DNA of 64,000 bases from a virus: the IMG/VR virus record IMGVR_UViG_3300031707_002920, positions 21,904-85,903 of that record; one strand, 5' to 3'. Shown here piece by piece: positions 7,140 to 15,765 of the stretch. The translations under genes and the position numbers were made by a program. How positions within the stretch are numbered: position 1 is the stretch's first letter; each line of letters begins with the position of its first letter. The notes beneath the pieces were generated by a model. The model did not search any database, was not told the DNA's origin, and was given only the letters and a program-made list of their open reading frames with translations.

Positions 7140-7355
7140 ATGTTTTGTGCATCATGTAATATTGAAGTAGACAATGATGATTTTACATGTGAAGAGTGTG
7201 GTAGCGCTTTATGTGAAACTTGTTATAAAGAAAATGATAGTTTATGTAAAGATTGTGTAAATACATTAGTTAATGATGACGAAGAAGTTAGTGAGTTGGG
7301 AAAATCTAAAAATACAACATTTGATTACGACGCCGCTTTTAACGAAGATGAATAA
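7140..7355 (+). CDS. Small zinc-binding protein, 71 aa
   Basis: ATG 7140 follows a strong AAGGAGGAG. Eight cysteines are arranged as CASC..CEEC..CETC..CKDC over the first 41 residues, resembling a B-box or double zinc ribbon. The tail is acidic. Probably a protein-protein or nucleic-acid adaptor; no specific family is assigned. Confidence 0.7.
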   Translation: MFCASCNIEVDNDDFTCEECGSALCETCYKENDSLCKDCVNTLVNDDEEVSELGKSKNTTFDYDAAFNEDE

Positions 7356-7357
7356 TT

Positions 7358-8023
7358 ATGAATTTTGCGAATTTTATTGAAACATGTCGAGTATTGAGGG
7401 CAACGTCGACTGCAGCTATTGTTAGTTTAGTGTTTGCAGACATCGAGCACGAATATAATATGTCATACAGACATTATCACAACAAATCGCATATTGAAGA
7501 TTGCCAGGCTGAATTAAAACAAATTATAGCAGATGATGCTAAATTGCTTGATTTGTATGAAATAGCAATTATCTCATTTGCGATTTATTATCACGATATT
7601 GTTATGTTATATCAAAACTACGTGTGTTCTTGCGAATGGTTGTCAACGCAACGTTCAGAATATGATTGTTTGCGGTTAGGCATAGACTCCAATGTACAGC
7701 GCGATGCTAGGCTGCTTATATTAGCAACAGAATTAAGTAGGCAAACGACACAATTATTTTTAACATCGTCTAAGCAAAAGATTATAGCTGACATTGATAT
7801 TTCAGTGTTTGGTAAAAATATGCAAGATTTACTAGAAGTAGAGCAACAAATTAGACAAGAACATTTTTACGTACCAAATGATTTATACATTAAAGAACGA
7901 ACTAAGATATTACAATCATTTTTAGATCGACCACATGTTTATCACACTCCATATTTTTGTGAAAAATATGAGAAAATTGCGATTGATAATTTGAAAGAAC
8001 TAATCATTAGTTTAAAAGAGTAA
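7358..8023 (+). CDS. HD-superfamily metal-dependent phosphohydrolase
   Basis: The 221-residue protein has RHYHNKSHI (residues 38-46), IYYHDIVM and IADIDISVFG, the metal-binding His/His-Asp/Asp pattern of the predicted HD hydrolases of the COG4339 type. These act on phosphoesters, possibly nucleotides. It starts two bases after the zinc protein, and the GNAT gene follows directly, so they form one operon. Confidence 0.75.
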   Translation: MNFANFIETCRVLRATSTAAIVSLVFADIEHEYNMSYRHYHNKSHIEDCQAELKQIIADDAKLLDLYEIAIISFAIYYHDIVMLYQNYVCSCEWLSTQRSEYDCLRLGIDSNVQRDARLLILATELSRQTTQLFLTSSKQKIIADIDISVFGKNMQDLLEVEQQIRQEHFYVPNDLYIKERTKILQSFLDRPHVYHTPYFCEKYEKIAIDNLKELIISLKE

Positions 8024-8024
8024 T

Positions 8025-8378
8025 ATGCGAGGTTACATACGAGTATATGATTGTGAAAATAATATTAGTGTACAATGGACACGATATCCAATAACACGTT
8101 TAAAAATACCGTTTGAAACAGGCATCGCAGAAGCTAACACTATAAATGATAAAGATTGGTGGATTACTCGCGTATTAGTTAATCCTAAATCGCTTCGAAA
8201 TAAAGGTATTGGTTCTCGGATTTTAACTCGATTATGTAAAGAAATTAGAAAGAAGAATTATAAATCAATATCTGTAGCGCCCGGTGGATATGATAACGAT
8301 AAATCTCGACAATTTAAGTTTTATCAAAAAAATGGTTTTCGTATTTCTACTACATCAAAAGAATTATTATTATTATGA
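8025..8378 (+). CDS. GNAT-family N-acetyltransferase
   Basis: The segment VLVNPKSLRNKGIGSRILTR (residues 46-65) is the acetyl-CoA pyrophosphate loop region with the RxxGIG signature, and FYQKNGFR near the C-terminus is the typical last GNAT strand. At 117 residues it is short, lacking part of the N-terminal region. Substrate unknown. The following secreted-protein gene starts inside its stop region. Confidence 0.8.
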   Translation: MRGYIRVYDCENNISVQWTRYPITRLKIPFETGIAEANTINDKDWWITRVLVNPKSLRNKGIGSRILTRLCKEIRKKNYKSISVAPGGYDNDKSRQFKFYQKNGFRISTTSKELLLL

Positions 8379-8845
8379 AAACGCTTGTATTTATATTTTT
8401 AATAGTACTGTGTTGTAATGCATCTGACTCATTAGCTGACTCAATTACAAGTATAATTAATAAAAAAGGTGAAAATTTTATTATCAATTGCTTAGCTGAT
8501 AGGGTCAAATTAGACCTTGATACTATAGACGAGTTTGAATGGACGTATCAATCTTTAAGGACATTTCCTATTAAAACCGGTGATACATTTAATATTCCTG
8601 GTTGCGATGAAGATAAAAATTATAAAACCATTGTAGGATTCAACAATATTATTTATTTATTTGATAATAAAACTGCTATAATTGGTATTAAATATCGGTA
8701 TGCATCATTTAATGATGATGAGCCTTATATATATACGACACTTAAATATGAGATTAAGACAGTTTTAAGTCAATGGCCAATGTGGAAATTTGTAAAATGT
8801 TATTATACGGTGACGTCAAAAAATCAAATTATGGGAATTCAATGA
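8375..8845 (+). CDS. Predicted secreted protein, 156 aa
   Basis: The start codon overlaps the GNAT stop (TTATGA). A signal peptide (hydrophobic residues 4-14, CCNAS, cleavage near ADS at 21-23) is followed by a soluble domain. Not recognised. It parallels the secreted protein at 2589 in size but I see no clear sequence similarity. Confidence 0.65.
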   Translation: MKTLVFIFLIVLCCNASDSLADSITSIINKKGENFIINCLADRVKLDLDTIDEFEWTYQSLRTFPIKTGDTFNIPGCDEDKNYKTIVGFNNIIYLFDNKTAIIGIKYRYASFNDDEPYIYTTLKYEIKTVLSQWPMWKFVKCYYTVTSKNQIMGIQ

Positions 8846-8892
8846 CAATAATGTTGATTATTTAATTGATAATCACTTTAACACGATAGACC

Positions 8893-9304
8893 GGGGGTGT
8901 AAGGTTTCGACAGATTGGGTGAAGTAACAGTTGCATGTAGAGGAAATCACTGGTTGGCCTCTTAAATCATCCGGTGAACTTTAACTGCCAACACAGGTGC
9001 AGTTCTGGGTGCAAAATTCGCAACACAGTTTGCTGTTCTTTGCGGATTGACCTCCCAGGTCAGCGTTGCTTAATTTAAAAGCAACAGAGTTTTAGTGAGA
9101 GCCACGGTAGCTAAAACTTCAAGTAGTGTGGATAGGACAACCGAATCGCAGTAGAGAAGGGGACCGAAATGACGTCTGCGCCTCTTACTTGTGAAGCTTG
9201 CTGATTCTTAGTAATAAGATAAGAGGAAGTTACAGAATCAGATAAACATGTAGTAACTGTTATAGAGCACATTCTGGACAGGGGTTCAATTCCCCTCACC
9301 TCCA
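8893..9304 (+). ncRNA. ssrA: tmRNA
   Basis: The 5' end GGGGGTGTAAGGTTTCGACAG and the 3' end GGGGTTCAATTCCCCTCACCTCCA form the tRNA-like domain (GGGGGTG/CACCTCC with one wobble). GGTTGGCCTC and the pseudoknot-like region follow the usual order, and the 412-nt length is normal. The longest tag-like frame begins GCC AAC ACA GGT (A N T G) and ends ..Q V S V A before TAA near 9069-9071, about 28 residues. That tag is long and its end is not the usual LAA, so the exact resume codon is uncertain. It would rescue stalled ribosomes during infection. Confidence 0.93.
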
Positions 9305-9321
9305 TTTTTTCTAAAAATCAA

Positions 9322-10020
9322 ATGATTAAAGACATTCGATTTTTGTCATTCGAAATTGGTACTACTTGTAATCTTTCTAATAAGCATTCTTGGTGCCCTA
9401 TCAACGATCAATTACGATATCCTCTGCACGAATCAAAACTACTCTTAAATGATAATGACATTGTAAAGTTCGCTAAATCAGTGATAAGTCGAGGATTCAA
9501 TGGTGAAATAGCGTTTCATTACTACAACGAACCATGTTTATCGCCCGATCGCATGAAAAATATCATGAATCAATTACCGGTAGCAAAATTTATATTGTGG
9601 ACTAATGGTCTTTTATTAAGAAATCTTGATCAAAAATTAATAAAATCTATGAATCGCGTATGCATATCAATCTACGAACTTGATAAAATGGACTACTTCA
9701 ACAACTTTTGTAAGCAATTTTCTAATATGACAGCATCACTGGCTCCCCACGATGCTCGCGCAAATGTTTATAAAGCGCCCGCTGCTAATCCGGGATTTTG
9801 TATACGACCATCACAGACTGAAATAGCTATAAATGCCTATGGAAACTTAAGGATGTGTTGCTCAGATTTTAGAGGCCAAGTAAGCTTAGGAAATATCACT
9901 CTTGAAGATCATAATTTTTTATTAGATGCTTGGGAAGAAATGGCTATTTTAATACAAGAATATGGATCTCATCTATGTTCTCAGTGCCGTAGCATTCATT
10001 CACCCTGTATAATGACATGA
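9322..10020 (+). CDS. Radical-SAM/SPASM-like protein with altered cluster motif
   Basis: The 232-residue protein starts with a strand and FEIGTTCNLSNKHSWCP, which sits where the CxxxCxxC iron-sulfur motif of radical SAM enzymes would be but has His in place of one Cys. A C-terminal RMCCSDFRGQVSLGNI and two later CxxC-like pairs resemble a SPASM auxiliary cluster region. It overlaps the next glycosyltransferase by four bases. It may be a peptide- or sugar-modifying enzyme; activity is uncertain given the altered motif. Confidence 0.6.
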   Translation: MIKDIRFLSFEIGTTCNLSNKHSWCPINDQLRYPLHESKLLLNDNDIVKFAKSVISRGFNGEIAFHYYNEPCLSPDRMKNIMNQLPVAKFILWTNGLLLRNLDQKLIKSMNRVCISIYELDKMDYFNNFCKQFSNMTASLAPHDARANVYKAPAANPGFCIRPSQTEIAINAYGNLRMCCSDFRGQVSLGNITLEDHNFLLDAWEEMAILIQEYGSHLCSQCRSIHSPCIMT

Positions 10021-10796
10021 AAATCGGTGCTACTTTACTTGTATATAATGAAATTGATGTAATACATCAAGTAATGCGTCATTATATTCCCGTGCTCGAT
10101 TATTTTATCGTGCTTAACAATATGAGCACAGATGGAACTCGAGAAGCTGTTCAATCGTACACGCAGTGTTCTAATGTGACTAATGTAATATTATTGGACG
10201 TTATATCGAAGACTTATTGGCAAAAAGAATGGGTGACTCGTGCATGTAAGCATCTCATTCAATTGGGCGCAGACTGGATAATTAATTTGGACGCAGATGA
10301 AATTTATACTGGCAGTATTAGAAATGTTATAGAGCAAGTAGACGCTCAGGGATTTAATCAAATTTATGCGACAGGCGCTTTTTATTATCCTACCATATTT
10401 GACGACGCGTTTGAATTAAATCCGTTTAAACGTATAACTTATCATGATTCATTTGATATTAAGTATAGTAACGATAAGATGATATTTAAAAAAGATGGAT
10501 TTTTGTCTGTCTGTCAAGGCAATCATTGGGCATTCTTTGATGGTATGATAAAACCACGCATGATGCGAACTCAAAATATATTATTACACCATTATCCAGA
10601 TAGGTCGGCGCAGCAATTTGCTTCTAAGTATCGGGGTAAATTCTCTGAACAGAAATTGAAGAATATGGGTGTCGGATGGCAAGCTAAAAATCGTATTTGG
10701 TTAGAAGGAGGCGATGAAGCTTTAATACGATATTATAACGACAATGTTGTCTTGAAAGAGAGGGATATAGTAGAAAGGAAATTAATAAATGATTAA
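10017..10796 (+). CDS. Family-2 type glycosyltransferase
   Basis: MKIGATLLVYNEIDVIHQ opens a GT-A nucleotide-sugar domain. NNMSTDGTRE and INLDADEIY (the DxD metal site near residues 98-101) follow. The 259-residue length fits a single-domain transferase. ATGA overlap with the upstream gene and an 8-base overlap with nadD downstream place it in one operon. Target could be DNA, capsid or host envelope glycan. Confidence 0.85.
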   Translation: MKIGATLLVYNEIDVIHQVMRHYIPVLDYFIVLNNMSTDGTREAVQSYTQCSNVTNVILLDVISKTYWQKEWVTRACKHLIQLGADWIINLDADEIYTGSIRNVIEQVDAQGFNQIYATGAFYYPTIFDDAFELNPFKRITYHDSFDIKYSNDKMIFKKDGFLSVCQGNHWAFFDGMIKPRMMRTQNILLHHYPDRSAQQFASKYRGKFSEQKLKNMGVGWQAKNRIWLEGGDEALIRYYNDNVVLKERDIVERKLIND

Positions 10797-11382
10797 TATA
10801 GCTATACTTGGTGGAGCATTCGATCCAATTACTAATGGGCATGTTAAAATTGTCGAGGTCGTTTTAAATTCAAATTGTGCCGACGAAGTCTGGATAATGC
10901 CTTGTTATAGACATAAATATAATAAGCAAATGGTGACTGCTAATGATCGTTTAAACATGTGTAAGTTGGCTGTAGGACTTAATACCAGGATTAAAGTATC
11001 AAGTTTTGAGATTCGTTATAGATTTACTGGTGAAGTTTATAATATGTTTAAATTTTTACAATCTAAATTAAGCAGATTAGGGACGTATAGTTTTATTATA
11101 GGTACGGACAATGCTAATACGATTGATCAATGGTTTAACTATCAAGAGCTATTGACTATTGTTAGATTTATCGTCGTCTCGAGACAAGGTGAGATACAAG
11201 ATCCAAAAGTCGACTGGTATTTAAAACGACCTCACATTTATTTACAGAGTAATGATATACCTGAAATCTCATCAACTCAAATAAGAAATGCTATAAAGTC
11301 GCACGATGATGTATTTGTTAGAAAAAATGTAAATCCTGAAGTTTTAGATTATGTTCATAAGAATAAATTTTATATTAGTTAG
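10789..11382 (+). CDS. nadD: Nicotinate/nicotinamide mononucleotide adenylyltransferase-like
   Basis: GGAFDPITNGH (residues 8-18) is the (H/T)xGH nucleotidyltransferase motif and EISSTQIRNAI near residue 163 is the ISSTxxR motif. The 197-residue length matches NadD. It would transfer AMP from ATP to NaMN or NMN, the last nucleotide step of NAD synthesis. No other NAD gene is adjacent; a Nudix hydrolase is at 59160. Confidence 0.88.
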   Translation: MINIAILGGAFDPITNGHVKIVEVVLNSNCADEVWIMPCYRHKYNKQMVTANDRLNMCKLAVGLNTRIKVSSFEIRYRFTGEVYNMFKFLQSKLSRLGTYSFIIGTDNANTIDQWFNYQELLTIVRFIVVSRQGEIQDPKVDWYLKRPHIYLQSNDIPEISSTQIRNAIKSHDDVFVRKNVNPEVLDYVHKNKFYIS

Positions 11383-11433
11383 ATAAAAGCATTAATTACA
11401 GGACCTTTTTAAAAATTTAATTAGGAGGATCAC

Positions 11434-11763
11434 ATGGCTATTAAGAAAGCAGTCGTATTACCGAGCGGTGTTGAATTGCCTGAAGCGTACCATAAAGTTA
11501 TTGCTATAAACAATATTCGAAATGGTACTGACAATCGAGTATTGTACGAAGTAGCAGTGTACAAAGATAGCACTGCAAGAACAGCTAATAGAGGATCTGT
11601 TTTACAATTTACTATTCCAGTTACTGGTGACGATACTGCTAGATTTTTTGGAATTGATGTATTGAGTGTTGCGGGCGTTAATCAAGTTAAACAATGTTAC
11701 GAACATTTAAAAACTCAAACAGCTAGAGATATTGATTATAGAGTCGATACTCTTGATGTATAA
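11434..11763 (+). CDS. Unknown 109-aa soluble protein with strong translation signal
   Basis: ATG 11434 follows AATTAGGAGGATCAC, one of the strongest ribosome binding sites in the window, and an intrinsic terminator lies just downstream, suggesting high expression as a single unit. The sequence is beta-rich with no Cys-rich motif except one Cys. It could be structural or an abundant DNA-associated protein; no family is recognised. Confidence 0.7.
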   Translation: MAIKKAVVLPSGVELPEAYHKVIAINNIRNGTDNRVLYEVAVYKDSTARTANRGSVLQFTIPVTGDDTARFFGIDVLSVAGVNQVKQCYEHLKTQTARDIDYRVDTLDV

Positions 11764-11791
11764 AAAAACTAAATAAAATCAATTTTAATGT

Positions 11792-11826
11792 AAGCTGTTT
11801 GTCTAAAGATAAACAGCTTTTTTTAT
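11792..11826 (+). terminator. Intrinsic terminator
   Basis: AAGCTGTTT/AAACAGCTT with a ten-base loop is followed by a T run. Confidence 0.88.
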
Positions 11827-12133
11827 GTTAGCTCTCTTAACTATAAAGTTATGTATTTAATCATAATAAAATTTGTTATATAAATTTAATACTGATAAGC
11901 ATTTTCGTATGTCTGTAGTCACGAAACAATTATTTATTTCATCTATATGGCGACATATATGCAAATATGACATGTATATATTTTTAGATTAGCAGAGAGT
12001 GTTTTCAATTTTACAATTACATCTTCGCCAAACTGTCGAGTAAAATACACAATTAAAACTCACAAGTATTAACAAATATTATTATTAGCGATTAATATAG
12101 TCGGTCTTCAAGTTTTAAATTGACAATATAATT
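11827..12133. other. AT-rich intergenic stretch before primase
   Basis: About 300 bases without a convincing gene on either strand. It is very AT-rich with several short dyads. It separates the terminated unit upstream from the primase and is the natural place for a promoter or replication signal, but I cannot identify one with confidence. Confidence 0.4.
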
Positions 12134-13270
12134 ATGTATTACTCTAAGTTAGAGTTACAAAAGATTTATCAAAAGATAGATATCGATAAATTTTTTAAAC
12201 ATTACAATACTAAGATAGATAGTCAATTTGGCGATGAACTTAGAATGTGCTGCATCTTACCAGGTCATAAAGATAATTCACCGTCTGCAAGTTTTAACGT
12301 AAAGAAGGGCATATATAATTGTTTTGTTTGTGGTGGAAAAAATTTTTTTACGCTAGTTCAAGAATTAGAAAGTTTGAAATCTTTTAAGAATAGTGTTGAA
12401 TTCGTTAAAAAAATGATCGGTTATGATAGTGATGAGACTACTCAAATAGATAATTTATTAGACGAATTGAAAGATATAAGAAATGAAGAAGACATTGAAT
12501 TAGAAAAACTAGAATATATAGAAATAGATTTTGTCAAGCACTTAGAATTCGAAAATGCTTTTAAATACTTTAGTAAAGTTAAAAAACGCGTTAATAAGCA
12601 AATGATAGATTTTTGGCATTTAAAATATGCAACGAGTGGTTATTACAAGGGTAGATTAATCGTTCCAATTACTGTCGACAATAGAGTCATGTCTTTTGCA
12701 GCTCGTGATATGACCGGTAAAGCAAATAGGTGGTTAAAGTTATTAAAACAAGCAAAAAAAGATAGGCTGACTATAACAGAAATCGCAGAATTAAAAATAA
12801 AGTATGAGTGTAAAAAGATATTATATCCGCCCGTCATCGATAAGGATAGTGAAATAGTTCATAAAGATAACATAATTTATGGTACTCATGTAAAATTTCT
12901 ATTGTTTAATTTTGACAATGCAGTCGGCACAAATAAAGATTATGTTATTTTAGTTGAGGGTGTTTTTGATTGTATGAGATTGTTTTCGTGGGGATTCAAT
13001 GCTGTCGCTCTATGTGGTACAAAGTTGAGTTCATACAACAGGTCATTATTACTCAGACATTTTGATAAAATATTCGTAGCACTCGACAATGATGCTGATA
13101 AGACAAAGAATGCGGGACAAGTGGCTGCACAATCAATTATAGACAGTCTTAAAGCTGAAGTTGATGTTTATAATATAGTTTTACCGTCAAACAAAGATCC
13201 TGATGAATGTACTCTAGAACAATTTACACATTGTTTTAATGAGTCAATGAATGAAAAAATAATTTTTTGA
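12134..13270 (+). CDS. dnaG: DNA primase (DnaG-type)
   Basis: The N-terminal CHC2 zinc site is visible: CCILPGHKDNSPSASF...YNCFVCGG, residues 36-70. The TOPRIM domain follows with VILVEGVFDCM and KIFVALDNDADK. At 378 residues it contains the zinc and polymerase domains but lacks a clear C-terminal helicase-binding domain, as in many phage primases. It makes RNA primers for lagging-strand synthesis. Confidence 0.93.
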   Translation: MYYSKLELQKIYQKIDIDKFFKHYNTKIDSQFGDELRMCCILPGHKDNSPSASFNVKKGIYNCFVCGGKNFFTLVQELESLKSFKNSVEFVKKMIGYDSDETTQIDNLLDELKDIRNEEDIELEKLEYIEIDFVKHLEFENAFKYFSKVKKRVNKQMIDFWHLKYATSGYYKGRLIVPITVDNRVMSFAARDMTGKANRWLKLLKQAKKDRLTITEIAELKIKYECKKILYPPVIDKDSEIVHKDNIIYGTHVKFLLFNFDNAVGTNKDYVILVEGVFDCMRLFSWGFNAVALCGTKLSSYNRSLLLRHFDKIFVALDNDADKTKNAGQVAAQSIIDSLKAEVDVYNIVLPSNKDPDECTLEQFTHCFNESMNEKIIF

Positions 13271-13388
13271 AAAAAAGTATGTACATCGAACAATTTATAA
13301 ATTATTTATAATTAGTATAGGTTATTTTTGTTTAAATGGATTCTCGCTTCGTCGACTCATTAACAATCTACTGTCGGGAGGGGATTTC

Positions 13389-14135
13389 ATGCCGATTATA
13401 ACTGATGAATCTTTGATTGCACAATACAGATTGCCACAGACTACAGAAACGAAGCAAACACGAATTTTTAAAATATTATTAAATCGCAGACGCGAAAATG
13501 ATAGTAAAAATTCATGGCATATAGTCATTAAAAAATACGTTAAATGGCGCATATCGAAATCAAAACACGGATTTGATATATACGATGAAGACGATCTGTA
13601 CCAGCGCTGTCTATGCTGTTTATACAAGGCTGTATCTGAAAAATTTGATTTCGATTACGGCGTAAAGTTTTCTACTTATATGTACACAGCATTGGAGAAG
13701 ACAGTTAATAGAGTTATGGTCGAACTTCGAAAAAAGAAGCGCACAGTCGAAGTCAATTTTGAAATTGACGGTAAGATCGTCAGTAAACGATTAAGTCCTC
13801 GATCTTTTACGGATAGCTTACAAGAGCCTGTTAATAGCGATGAACATTCAATAACATTGAGCGAAGTAATACCTGACAAAAGTGATGATATATCTGAAGA
13901 TGAAGGCGAAATTGCAGAAGCTATACTTGATAAATGTAAAAAATATCTATCGCCGATGCAATATGACATATTTATAAGAAGTAATATTCAAGGTTTAATT
14001 TCTGGTAAAGAATTGGCAAAAAAATATAATAAATCAGAACCCACAATATCAGCTATTAAAAAACGAAAAATCGCTAGAGCATTAGAGAAAATTAGAAACG
14101 AAACCATTGAAGAGTTCAATCTTGCAGTTCATTAA
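13389..14135 (+). CDS. RNA polymerase sigma factor
   Basis: Residues 59-103 (DEDDLYQRCLCCLYKAVSEK through FSTYMYTALEKTVNRVM) form sigma region 2 with the core-binding and -10 reading helices. The C-terminal LSPMQYDIFIRSNIQGL...ELAKKYNKSEPTISAIKKR is a region 4 helix-turn-helix. The 248-residue size fits a phage sigma of the SPO1 type. It would redirect host polymerase to late or middle promoters. ATG 13389 follows GGGAGGGG. Confidence 0.88.
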   Translation: MPIITDESLIAQYRLPQTTETKQTRIFKILLNRRRENDSKNSWHIVIKKYVKWRISKSKHGFDIYDEDDLYQRCLCCLYKAVSEKFDFDYGVKFSTYMYTALEKTVNRVMVELRKKKRTVEVNFEIDGKIVSKRLSPRSFTDSLQEPVNSDEHSITLSEVIPDKSDDISEDEGEIAEAILDKCKKYLSPMQYDIFIRSNIQGLISGKELAKKYNKSEPTISAIKKRKIARALEKIRNETIEEFNLAVH

Positions 14136-14178
14136 CAATTTCGTAAATCAATGAAGAAATTTTGTTAATGAATTATAT

Positions 14179-14691
14179 ATGAGTAAAAACAAAAATTGGT
14201 TCGTTCTTTTCGTAATGCAAGGTAAAGAATTTTATATTAAAGACAAACTTCTCCAACTAGTAGAAGATAAAAAAATTGACGATGTTTTATTACCAACAAT
14301 TAAAGAAATATCTGAAGTCCGCAGGAAGAAAATAGTCAGAAACCTTCCAGTATATCCAAGCTACTTGTTCATCCACGCTTGTCTTACAAGTGACATCAAA
14401 TCAGCGATCCTCGAAACAAACTTCGTAGTAAAATTTTTAGGCGTCAACCATCCACGACCAATTAAAGATGAAGAAATGGACATTGTAAGAGCTATTGCCG
14501 GAAATTGTAAAATTAATAGCGCGTTCAAATTTAAGATCGGTGATATGATAGAAATATTAGGCGGTCATTGTAAAGGACTATCGGGTAGAGTGGTTGATAT
14601 CCTCAACGTCAATAACTTAAAAATAGAAATTCAAATTTTTAATAGGGCTATTTATACTGATTTACGAATAGAAGACGTCAAAGTGGCATAA
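14179..14691 (+). CDS. NusG/RfaH-like transcription elongation factor
   Basis: The NGN domain opens with KNWFVLFVMQGKE and contains LPVYPSYLFIHA. The C-terminal KOW reads FKIGDMIEILGGHCKGLSGRVVDI. The total of 170 residues matches NusG. It would bind RNA polymerase for processive transcription and probably works with the sigma factor encoded just upstream. A phage copy suggests an operon-specific antiterminator. Confidence 0.9.
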   Translation: MSKNKNWFVLFVMQGKEFYIKDKLLQLVEDKKIDDVLLPTIKEISEVRRKKIVRNLPVYPSYLFIHACLTSDIKSAILETNFVVKFLGVNHPRPIKDEEMDIVRAIAGNCKINSAFKFKIGDMIEILGGHCKGLSGRVVDILNVNNLKIEIQIFNRAIYTDLRIEDVKVA

Positions 14692-14829
14692 GACATCTCA
14701 CAGTCATCAATTTGATAAAAAGAAAATTATACGCATAACACACGATCTTATACTGACTCTTCGATAATTCATTCTAAACTTATAAAAACATTGTAAGATT
14801 TAGTATATACTTTACTTAAGAGGTGTTGT

Positions 14830-15714
14830 ATGAGAATTAAAAAAAAATTAGCTTGCAAAATTTGTAGTGGATTAAATTTTCATCCTGATCAAGTTGAAAT
14901 TTTACTTGAAAAAGCATTTAAGTGTGAATATTGTAATGAGACATTTTTTGACAAAATTAACAAAGATCGAAAATATTGTAATGAATGTCAGTTATTAGCT
15001 AATAATAAAATCACAGGTAGATCACAATGTAGAAATAAAACAACGTCTAATTTCATAAAATATAATGGTATAACATTTAGAAGTTCTTGGGAAGCGCTAG
15101 TCGCACAACGCTTGCATAAATCACTATTCAAATATGAATATGAAAAATATAAGTTTTTTCTTAATGACAAGTTAGGTCACTATATACCTGATTTTTATAT
15201 TCCAGAAAAAGATGTATTTATTGAAGTAAAAAGTCAATGGTTATATAATTCAAGACAAAAAGTTGTAGAATTTAGAAAAAAATATCCTGAAAAAAAGTTA
15301 TATGTTATTGAACCAATGGACGAATTTAGCATGATGATGATGATGCAATATTTATATGGATTATCACATTATGATTTTAATTCAATTGATGAAAAGTATA
15401 TTGAAGATAAAATAAAATATACATGTATGTTAATGATTGATGAGATAATAGAACTTCTTCGTGAAACGAATTATAAAGAACATAAAGAACGCAAACCCAT
15501 TGATAAACAACACTTAATAGAAGAAACAACAGATGTTTTTATTTTTTTAATGAATATATTACACTTATTAAAAATTGATCCTAAAACGTTCATTCATACA
15601 GTTAAACAAAAATATACATTAAATAGATTTAGAATATTGTTTCCAAAAATTAAATTCAAATCAATTTCTTCTTTTGCAACAGATTTTCATATAAGTTCTT
15701 TAAAAAGACAATGA
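14830..15714 (+). CDS. Homing-endonuclease-like nuclease fused to a MazG-like domain
   Basis: Residues 20-60 hold a zinc module (CEYC...YCNEC). Residues 83-140 (FRSSWEALVAQRL...YIPDFYIPEKDVFIEVKSQW) carry the PD-(D/E)xK-type core seen in EDxHD/Vsr-like homing endonucleases. From about residue 165 the sequence changes to MLMIDEIIELLRETNYKEH...EETTDVFIFLMNILHLLKID, which has the ExxE..EExxD helices of MazG/dUTPase-2 pyrophosphohydrolases. The likeliest origin is a homing endonuclease inserted in, or fused to the front of, a MazG-like gene. Start ATG 14830 follows AAGAGG. Confidence 0.7.
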   Translation: MRIKKKLACKICSGLNFHPDQVEILLEKAFKCEYCNETFFDKINKDRKYCNECQLLANNKITGRSQCRNKTTSNFIKYNGITFRSSWEALVAQRLHKSLFKYEYEKYKFFLNDKLGHYIPDFYIPEKDVFIEVKSQWLYNSRQKVVEFRKKYPEKKLYVIEPMDEFSMMMMMQYLYGLSHYDFNSIDEKYIEDKIKYTCMLMIDEIIELLRETNYKEHKERKPIDKQHLIEETTDVFIFLMNILHLLKIDPKTFIHTVKQKYTLNRFRILFPKIKFKSISSFATDFHISSLKRQ

Positions 15715-15765
15715 ACTAACTTTTATTTTTAACAAGACATTGTAAATTTATAGGACTATATTATT

